Source of the DNA: Candidatus Shapirobacteria bacterium
Lineage (GTDB): Bacteria > Patescibacteriota > Microgenomatia > UBA12405 > UBA6130
Assembly: GCA_027007615.1 (NCBI GenBank)
Contig: JALTFB010000013.1
Location: 1 to 11,637, forward strand
Reading direction: 5' to 3'
DNA length: 11,637 nt
In this document: positions 7,473-11,637 of the stretch, in pieces
How the letters are laid out: each line of letters opens with the position of its first letter
How positions within the stretch are numbered: position 1 is the stretch's first letter
Position numbers and translations under genes: made by a program
Notes under the pieces: generated by a model
Database searches by the model: none
What the model saw: only the letters and a program-made list of their open reading frames with translations
What the model was told of the DNA's origin: nothing

Positions 7473-7829
7473 TTAAAATTGCCGCAGCTTCTTAGAAAAA
7501 CCGCCTAGCTGATTAACGATATCTTCGCATAATTTGGTTAATCCCCTATATTCTTCCTCGCTTATTAATTCTTCCTCGAATCCCACCTCTAAATTCGCTG
7601 CTGTTTCATTTGCCGATCCCATTCCCATTTCCAAATAGCGATTGAAATCTTTATCCAATCTCTTGGCTGACCCTTCGGCAATTTACAAAACAATTGATAG
7701 CGAGCTTCTTCTAATCTGGTCCTTTAAATAGAAAAAATCGCGGGGATAATTCTTAGTGATAAAAACGATTTTCTTGTGCAATCTTTTCGCGTCTTGGTAA
7801 ACTTTGAATTTTGTAAACCTAAATACCAT
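7473..7829 (-). pseudogene. Four-helix-bundle IVS protein (23S rRNA-IVP/S23 family) inside the 16S insertion, with in-frame stop
   Basis: From ATG at 7829 the frame gives MVFRFTKFKVYQDAKRL, then QIRRSSLSIVL, a TAA at codon 49 (7683-7685), then IAEGSAKRLDKDFNRYLEM and on to a normal stop at 7473-7475, 118 codons in total. The order FxxxxVYQxAxxL, IRRSxxSIxxNIAEG and a C-terminal helix ending near the stop is that of the small four-helix-bundle proteins encoded in rRNA intervening sequences (PF05635/TIGR02436 type). The TAA replaces the highly conserved Asn before IAEG, and the frame is the same on both sides, so the lesion is a clean nonsense codon, not a frameshift. The role of these proteins is not established. 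A shorter product starting at the Met of LEMGMGS is conceivable but would lack half the bundle. The lesion could also be a sequencing error. Confidence 0.85.
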
Positions 7830-7835
7830 ATTTTC

Positions 7836-7844
7836 ATTCTATCA
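7836..7844 (-). promoter_or_regulatory. Extended -10 box for the IVS-protein gene, inside the 16S gene
   Basis: TGATAGAAT (TG-n-TAGAAT) lies on the 16S-sense strand, with 6 nt (GAAAAT) between it and the IVS-protein ATG. The layout equals that of proS, so the gene could be transcribed as a leaderless mRNA independently of the rRNA transcript. Confidence 0.45.
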
Positions 7845-7992
7845 CGGGACCGTTGCCTGGGACCTGTTGTTTGTTGTTGGTTGTCAGCTGGGTGTTGCGA
7901 GCTCCGCTCGCTCGACTTGCATGCCTAAAGCACGCCGCCAGCGTTCACCCTGAGCCACGATCAAACTCTCAGTAAAAAAGAGAAATCAATCT

Positions 7993-8018
7993 GGCTTCTC
8001 CTGCTATAACCAAACCTA
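7993..8018 (-). other. 16S precursor leader, 5' arm of the processing stem
   Basis: The segment just upstream of the 16S 5' end contains GGTTATAGCAGGAGAAGC on the minus strand. It pairs with the trailer at 6003-6027 to bracket the precursor, the usual RNase III site. The stem is bounded by the 16S gene alone, so this 16S is processed as a single-gene transcript. Confidence 0.85.
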
Positions 8019-8055
8019 AACTCATTGTTAATGTGCAACAAATAAGGATAAGATA

Positions 8056-8083
8056 ATTATACCTTAGATAAAAAATAAATCAA
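8056..8083 (-). promoter_or_regulatory. 16S rRNA promoter
   Basis: On the minus strand TTGATT (8078-8083), a 16-nt spacer and a perfect TATAAT (8056-8061) form a sigma-70-type promoter. The expected start is near 8049, giving a leader of about 70 nt that includes the processing stem. The surroundings are AT-rich. Confidence 0.7.
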
Positions 8084-8253
8084 GCAGCTGTACAAGTTAC
8101 ATACTTTTGAGACTCAGGAGAAACTGTTAATAAATAACCAATGGGCAATTGATCATTTAAGGATTCATGTGGCTTAAAGGTATTCTATACCAAAACAAAA
8201 TGTATCTGTTCAGATAGTGCCTTATTCTCTCATTATCTTGAGCTATACCTCCC

Positions 8254-8426
8254 GTCATCCTGATTTTTCGACGTCCGCCTCCGCCAGCTGGCGGTCGGCG
8301 GATCGAAAAGTTCAGGATCTTCAGGGAATGGCGGTTCCACAATAGTAGTAAGACACCCGCTGAAGATGCTGAACCCTCAAGCCCCGACACAAGGTCGGAG
8401 CAGGGTAAACCAGAACTCAGCATGAC
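8254..8426. repeat. REP/MITE-like palindromic element
   Basis: The ends are GTCATCCTGA (8254-8263) and TCAGCATGAC (8417-8426), inverted with 9 of 10 matches. Inside are nested inverted repeats: TTTTTCGA with TCGAAAAG around a GC-rich CCGCCAGCTGGCGG palindrome (8281-8294), ATCTTCAG (8317-8324) with CTGAAGAT (8360-8367), and CCGAC (8384-8388) with GTCGG (8394-8398). Termini of the form GTCATCCTGA are typical of interspersed palindromic repeats in many bacteria. A second copy is not visible in this window, so 'repeat' is inferred from form. Confidence 0.6.
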
Positions 8427-8501
8427 AACAATGTTTACCCTCTCTCTTACTTCTCTAAAAGTCTCAGATGTTTCGTAACCTGTTCAAAGTGAAAAAGCCC
8501 G

Positions 8502-8553
8502 TACTGTCAACCCCCGAGGTTAGTAGGCATGGAAACCCCCGAGGTTGACAGTA
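8502..8553. repeat. Inverted repeat with two internal 13-bp direct repeats; possible xer terminator
   Basis: TACTGTCAACC (8502-8512) and GGTTGACAGTA (8543-8553) are a perfect 11-bp inverted repeat 30 nt apart. AACCCCCGAGGTT occurs twice as a direct repeat (8509-8521 and 8534-8546), 25 bp start to start, and is itself a short imperfect palindrome. On the minus strand the stem is followed by ACGGGCTTTTTC, so it could end the xer transcript. The paired direct repeats are more than a simple terminator needs. Confidence 0.6.
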
Positions 8554-8611
8554 AAATAGGCAACATCGGGACTAATCACCGCAGTTTCTCCGATTTTTCT
8601 CCGCAAGAGGT

Positions 8612-9496
8612 TCAAAGTTCGACTAGATGGAAGCCGCGCCGGGCGTTTTGCTGCTGATTGACCAGCTGGAGGTATTTCTCGGTGGTGGAAATGCGCCGAT
8701 GGCCGACAATTTGTGAAACTACCTCCAAGGGCACCCCAGCCTGCAGCTGCTGGACAATAAAAGTATTGCGCAAATCGTTAACCCTAGCTCCCTCTAAGCC
8801 AGCATTGCGGAAATAACGGTTAATAATGGTGCGGATATTGCGAACCACCAAAGACCGGCCCGTTTTGGTAATAAAGAGGTGATCGTCTTTAGTTTTAAAT
8901 CTGATTTTAAGGTAATTTTCAATGGCTTTTCGGGAAACTTCATTCAGGGGAACTTTACGTTCACCATGGCTGCCAATAGCCCTAATTCGCAATTCATTCT
9001 CGCCGATATCGTCCAGGCGCAAATTGGCGACCTCGCTGATGCGCAGGCCTGTTTGCAAAATAAGCTGGATAATCGCCAGGGTGCGGAAATCTTTGCGGCA
9101 AACATCGCGCAAGGCCCGATATTCAAGAGGCTTAAGAACTTTGGGGAGCTCGTCATCCAGCTGGGGATGGCTAATCGCCTGGGCGGGATCAATTTCAATG
9201 ACTCCCTCCTGAAGCAGGAACTTAAAAAAGCTCTTGATGGAATTAAGCTTGCGGGAAATTGATTTGGGCGTGTATTTTTTCTTCTCCAAACCTTTTTTAA
9301 AATCTTCAATGTCATCGCGGTCTATTTTAGCCAAATCATCGGTTTTATCCCGCTGGCGAAGAAATTTTTCCAACTGCTCCAAATCGCTGCGATAAGCCAC
9401 AATCGTATTCACCGCCCGGTTGTTATTCTCGAGATGGCGAATAAAAAGTGTCTTTCCCTTAGCAAAAGATAGTAGAATAAGGTCAGAACTAGTCAT
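8612..9496 (-). CDS. Xer-like tyrosine recombinase with altered catalytic residues
   Basis: A 294-residue protein, the normal size of XerC/XerD. The N-terminal SAM-like core-binding domain (about 13-98, with NTIVAYRSDLEQLEKFL and SISRKLNSIKSFFKFLL) binds DNA. The catalytic domain has Arg152 (TGLRISEV), Arg243, His266 (IVGHRRIS) and nucleophile Tyr275 (STTEKYLQL), at the spacing of E. coli XerC. Two usual residues differ: the His of HxxR is Asn240 (NDLRNTF), and the beta-hairpin Lys region reads GSHGERKVPL instead of GKGNKERxVPL. Xer proteins resolve chromosome dimers at dif; no dif site was recognised here. The gene is divergent from an ftsB-like gene with only 15 bp between start codons. It could be the single chromosomal Xer of this lineage or a diverged paralogue. 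Start choice is supported by TACTAT 7 nt upstream. Confidence 0.9.
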   Translation of the reverse strand: MTSSDLILLSFAKGKTLFIRHLENNNRAVNTIVAYRSDLEQLEKFLRQRDKTDDLAKIDRDDIEDFKKGLEKKKYTPKSISRKLNSIKSFFKFLLQEGVIEIDPAQAISHPQLDDELPKVLKPLEYRALRDVCRKDFRTLAIIQLILQTGLRISEVANLRLDDIGENELRIRAIGSHGERKVPLNEVSRKAIENYLKIRFKTKDDHLFITKTGRSLVVRNIRTIINRYFRNAGLEGARVNDLRNTFIVQQLQAGVPLEVVSQIVGHRRISTTEKYLQLVNQQQNARRGFHLVEL

Positions 9497-9511
9497 TTAT
9501 CTTATAGTATC
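9497..9511. promoter_or_regulatory. 15-bp divergent start region with overlapping -10 boxes
   Basis: Only 15 bp separate the xer ATG (minus) and the ftsB-like ATG (plus). On the minus strand TACTAT (9504-9509) lies 7 nt before the xer start. On the plus strand TATCTT (9498-9503) lies 8 nt before the other ATG, and TATAGT (9503-9508) lies 3 nt before it. Any -35 elements must lie inside the opposite gene. There is no room for ribosome-binding sites, so both mRNAs are probably leaderless. Confidence 0.5.
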
Positions 9512-9877
9512 ATGGCAAGACATCTTTGGCAAGGCAAATGGAAAACATGGGGCTGGTTGGCACTTTTGCTCTTTGGCGGCCTTTTTTTAGTCAGCAATAT
9601 CCATCAATGGCAGCGCTATTGGCAACTGCGCCGGGAAAAACAGCGGCTGCAGAAGCGGCTGGAGAGCGGACGGCAGCAACAGCGGCAACTGGCCGAGCAA
9701 ATAAGCCAGGCGCAAACGCCGGAGTTTATCAAAAGCGAATTGCGGCGGCACTTGGGTTGGGGCGAGTCCGGCGAGGTAGTTATCCACCTTCCTTCTCTAA
9801 CGCCGCAGCCCCGGGCAATTTCTCTAGATTATCAGCCGTCGCCATGGCAAGCCTGGCGGCAAAGACTCCGGTTTTGA
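9512..9877 (+). CDS. FtsB/DivIC-like septum formation initiator protein
   Basis: A 121-residue bitopic membrane protein. A short basic N-terminus is followed by one transmembrane helix at about residues 13-29 (TWGWLALLLFGGLFLVS), then a coiled coil at about 33-67 (rich in Gln, Arg, Leu and Glu). Next comes the family's short C-terminal motif TPEFIKSELRRHLGWGESGE, ending VVIHLP, equivalent to the usual 'DPxyIExxARexLGlvkpGE' segment. FtsB/DivIC proteins bridge early and late divisome components at the septum. The tail after residue 96 is short, proline-containing and not conserved. The gene is divergent from xer and is followed after 6 nt by the radA ATG, so the two plus-strand genes form an operon. 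FtsB and DivIC cannot be told apart at this level. Confidence 0.85.
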   Translation: MARHLWQGKWKTWGWLALLLFGGLFLVSNIHQWQRYWQLRREKQRLQKRLESGRQQQRQLAEQISQAQTPEFIKSELRRHLGWGESGEVVIHLPSLTPQPRAISLDYQPSPWQAWRQRLRF

Positions 9878-9883
9878 GCCGAT

Positions 9884-11236
9884 ATGCTATCATTTGTCGT
9901 GAAGCCGAAAACTGTTTTTGTCTGCCAAGATTGCGGCTATGAATCGCCCAAGTGGTTGGGCCAATGCCCCAACTGCCACGCCTGGAATACTTTCCAAGAA
10001 GCGGCTTTTGCGCCCGCCAAGATGGCGGCCGGCATCTCCGGATCGGTCCCAGCGCCGATAACCCTAAAAGATGTTGATGCCGGCCGAAAACAAGAGCGGT
10101 GGCCTACCGGCTTTGGCGAAGTGGATAGGGTTTTGGGCGGAGGCGTTCTCCCCGGGGCAGTGATGCTTTTGGCCGGCGAGCCGGGAATTGGCAAATCAAC
10201 ATTGCTTTCCCAGTTGGCTCTGTCCTTAGCCCAGCAAAAGCAGCGGCAAATTTATTATGTTTGCGGGGAAGAGTCGCCCCAACAAGTTAAGTTGCGGCTC
10301 AAGCGCTTGGGGCCTAAATTGGATTTGGAAAATTTTTTCTTAATTCCCCAAATCCAAATGGAGACAGCCCTGGCAACCATTAAAAAACAGCAACGAAAAC
10401 AAGCAGGCCTGGTTATTGTCGATTCCATTCAAACGATGGTCAGCCGAGACGCTCCCGGCGGGGCGGGCTCGGTTAGCCAAACCCGAATGGCCACCAACCG
10501 CTGGCTGCGCTTTGCCAAAGAAACGCAAACCCCGGTTTTCCTGGTGGGCCATGTTACCAAGGCCGGAATGGTGGCCGGGCCCAAGACGCTGGAACATATG
10601 GTTGACGTGGTCCTTTATTTTGAGGGCGACCGCTACCATCAGCTGCGGCTTTTGCGAGCCGCCAAAAACCGCTTCGGCCCCACCGATGAAATTGGTGTTT
10701 GGCAAATGACCGGCCACGGGCTTGAAGAGGTAAATCCGGCCAAACTCTGGACTGATTCCAGCGCTAAAACAGGCCCGAGCATCGGGGCGGCGGCGACAAT
10801 AGTTTTGGAAGGCAGCCGGCCCTTGGCGTTGGAAATTCAGGCCTTGGTCAGCCAAAGTTTCTTGCCGGCGCCCAAGCGGGTTATCAACGGCTTGGATTAT
10901 AACCGGGCCCAAATCGTTTTGGCGGTGTTGCAAAAATATCTGCGGCTGCCGCTTTTTAAATATGACGTTTTCATCAACGTCAGCGGCGGGCTGCAAACGC
11001 GCGAGCCGGCCGCCGACCTGGCGTTGGCCGCCAGCATTTTGTCCTCCTACCACAACCGCCCCCTGCCGGCCGGGAGCTGGTTCTTGGGCGAGGTTTCATT
11101 ATTAGGCCAAGTAAGGCCGGCGGGCCAATTGGAACGCCGCCGCAAACAGGCCCAAAGCCTGGGGCTGAAAAAACTTTTCAATTGGCAAACTACTCCTCAT
11201 CTCCGCCAGCTAAAATTGGAAAAATATCAAAAATAG
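9884..11236 (+). CDS. radA: DNA repair protein RadA/Sms
   Basis: A 450-residue protein of normal length with the full RadA layout. A C4 zinc finger uses Cys14, Cys17, Cys28 and Cys31 (CQDCGYESPKWLGQCPNC). Walker A is GEPGIGKST at 98-106 and Walker B is LVIVDSIQT at about 176-184. The RadA-specific KNRFG motif is at 261-265, and a Lon protease-like domain fills about 290-450. RadA is a RecA-related ATPase that promotes branch migration during recombinational repair. The ATG at 9884 lies 6 nt after the preceding stop codon. A GTG at 9899 (giving MKPKTVFVC) fits the family's usual N-terminus better and has TGCTATCAT (extended -10) 5 nt upstream, so the true start may be 15 nt further in. It is co-directional with the ftsB-like gene and convergent with the isomerase gene. 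Confidence 0.97.
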   Translation: MLSFVVKPKTVFVCQDCGYESPKWLGQCPNCHAWNTFQEAAFAPAKMAAGISGSVPAPITLKDVDAGRKQERWPTGFGEVDRVLGGGVLPGAVMLLAGEPGIGKSTLLSQLALSLAQQKQRQIYYVCGEESPQQVKLRLKRLGPKLDLENFFLIPQIQMETALATIKKQQRKQAGLVIVDSIQTMVSRDAPGGAGSVSQTRMATNRWLRFAKETQTPVFLVGHVTKAGMVAGPKTLEHMVDVVLYFEGDRYHQLRLLRAAKNRFGPTDEIGVWQMTGHGLEEVNPAKLWTDSSAKTGPSIGAAATIVLEGSRPLALEIQALVSQSFLPAPKRVINGLDYNRAQIVLAVLQKYLRLPLFKYDVFINVSGGLQTREPAADLALAASILSSYHNRPLPAGSWFLGEVSLLGQVRPAGQLERRRKQAQSLGLKKLFNWQTTPHLRQLKLEKYQK

Positions 11237-11478
11237 GCGGCAATCTTATTGGCGGCCATCAATAACGCAAAACACTATCTTATATTCTCAGGTTTTAACA
11301 GCGGGCAATGGATAAACAAAAGAGAGACGGCACCGTTAAAAATCAAGGCGCCGAAAACACAAATGCCTGTTGCCGGTTTAAGAGAAAAAATATTTTAAGG
11401 ATACCGGGCCGTAAAAAACAAAGAATATAATTAGTTTATCGACATTATTAACAAGTGCCAATTTATAGACAGATACTG
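11237..11478. other. Convergent intergenic spacer after radA
   Basis: This 242-bp AT-rich spacer between two convergent genes contains no open frame that I can support. I find no strong terminator; ATAC-TGTTAT-GTAT followed by T residues near 11473-11490 is too short a stem to call. Near 11237-11257 there is a stretch resembling the end of the isomerase gene at DNA level. Confidence 0.5.
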
Positions 11479-11637
11479 TTATGTATTTTTATGTCTTTTC
11501 AACCAATTAATGGCGGCAATTTCATTGGCGTCCCGATGATTCAGCCGGGCAATTTGCAACGCTAAATACTGGCCGAAATTAATTCCCCACAAAAGCTGCC
11601 CGGCATTGTTCCCTTTTGGAAAAACAGTTTCCCGATG
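11479..11637 (-). CDS. C-terminus of a probable bifunctional phosphoglucose/phosphomannose isomerase
   Basis: The minus strand is open from the right edge to a TAA at 11479-11481, giving the last 52 residues of a protein: ETVFPKGNNAGQLLWGINFG, then QYLALQIARLNHRDANEIAA, ending INWLKRHKNT. A helix of the form LGxYxxxYxAlxxGxDPxxxxxIxxLKxxL closes the SIS-domain bifunctional phosphoglucose/phosphomannose isomerases (bact-PGI_C region) found in archaea, actinobacteria and many CPR genomes, and this tail fits that pattern (GQYLALQIARLNHRDANEI, then WLKRH). Those enzymes interconvert glucose-6-P, fructose-6-P and mannose-6-P. The call rests on a short tail; the catalytic part lies outside the window. 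Confidence 0.5.
   Translation of the reverse strand, partial: HRETVFPKGNNAGQLLWGINFGQYLALQIARLNHRDANEIAAINWLKRHKNT

Larger units (their letters stand above)
7443..7897 (-). mobile_element. Intervening sequence (IVS) inserted in 16S helix 6 (V1 region)
   Basis: The insertion sits where E. coli helix 6 closes. Its ends are an inverted repeat: 7443-7467 pairs with 7873-7897 over 25 positions, with a perfect 11-bp core (CAACCAACAAC with GTTGTTGGTTG), several G-U pairs and two mismatches. The stem would extend helix 6 and hold out a ~405-nt AT-rich loop carrying a four-helix-bundle IVS-protein gene. This is the architecture of the classic 23S IVS elements, where RNase III trims the stem and the rRNA stays fragmented; here it is in 16S. 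No group I or group II intron core was recognised. How much of the outer stem belongs to native helix 6 is uncertain. Confidence 0.85.
8084..8611. other. Gene-free region between xer and the 16S promoter
   Basis: I find no credible gene in this ~530-bp stretch. The longest open frame (8157-8423, minus) reads through the palindromic element and resembles no protein. The region holds the REP/MITE-like element at 8254-8426 and the inverted repeat at 8502-8553; the rest is AT-rich spacer without further recognisable signals. Confidence 0.7.

Noticed and set aside
7443..7897. Group I or group II intron in 16S
   Set aside because: No intron core motifs or homing endonuclease signature were seen, and the paired ends plus an IVS-protein gene fit an intervening sequence better.
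8157..8423. 88-codon open frame on the minus strand upstream of the 16S promoter
   Set aside because: It runs through the palindromic element, has a GC-rich repeat-derived stretch and resembles no protein.
8502..8553. CRISPR array, because of two 13-bp direct repeats
   Set aside because: Only two short units with a 12-bp gap occur, and there are no cas genes in the window.
8543..8553. TTGACA in GGTTGACAG as a -35 element
   Set aside because: No -10-like sequence lies at a suitable distance on either strand.

Overview
The window looks like chromosome from a Candidate Phyla Radiation (Patescibacteria) bacterium, perhaps from the Microgenomates side; that finer placement is only an impression. 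The evidence is a 16S rRNA gene carrying a large insertion, 16S positions that depart from 'universal' primer sites while EUB338 matches perfectly, very compact spacing, few recognisable Shine-Dalgarno sites, and -10 boxes lying directly upstream of start codons.

Left part (1-3619, minus strand, clearly more AT-rich than the housekeeping genes, most strongly over 1-2378): an accessory defence-type region. A compact operon runs radC, then a PD-(D/E)XK nuclease with a DUF5655-like C-terminus, then a beta-class (type III Mod-like) DNA methyltransferase that leaves the window at base 1. Upstream of it are two overlapping remnants, a 3'-truncated rhuM gene and what is probably the last ~55 codons of a type I methyltransferase (hsdM). 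The remnants abut the 3' end of a tRNA with a CAT anticodon, so this looks like a restriction-modification island joined at a tRNA gene and later eroded and replaced.

Middle (3620-8083, all minus strand): tRNA-CAT, prolyl-tRNA synthetase (proS), a small two-helix membrane protein, and a lone 16S rRNA gene with its promoter and its leader/trailer processing stem. No 23S, 5S or spacer tRNA follows the 16S gene. Helix 6 (V1) of the 16S contains a ~455-nt intervening sequence. Its ends pair over 25 positions, and it holds a four-helix-bundle 'IVS protein' gene with its own extended -10 box and an in-frame TAA at codon 49.

8084-8611 has no gene; it holds a REP/MITE-like palindromic element and a second inverted repeat with internal 13-bp direct repeats. 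Right part: an Xer-like tyrosine recombinase with altered catalytic residues (minus) is divergent, with only 15 bp between start codons, from an ftsB/divIC-like gene and radA (plus). After a short spacer the C-terminus of a probable bifunctional phosphoglucose/phosphomannose isomerase (minus) enters from the right edge.

A recurring signal is a TANNNT or TGNTANNNT box 5-8 nt upstream of start codons (radC, proS, the membrane protein, xer, the IVS protein and possibly ftsB), which implies frequent leaderless transcription even though the 16S keeps an intact anti-Shine-Dalgarno sequence.
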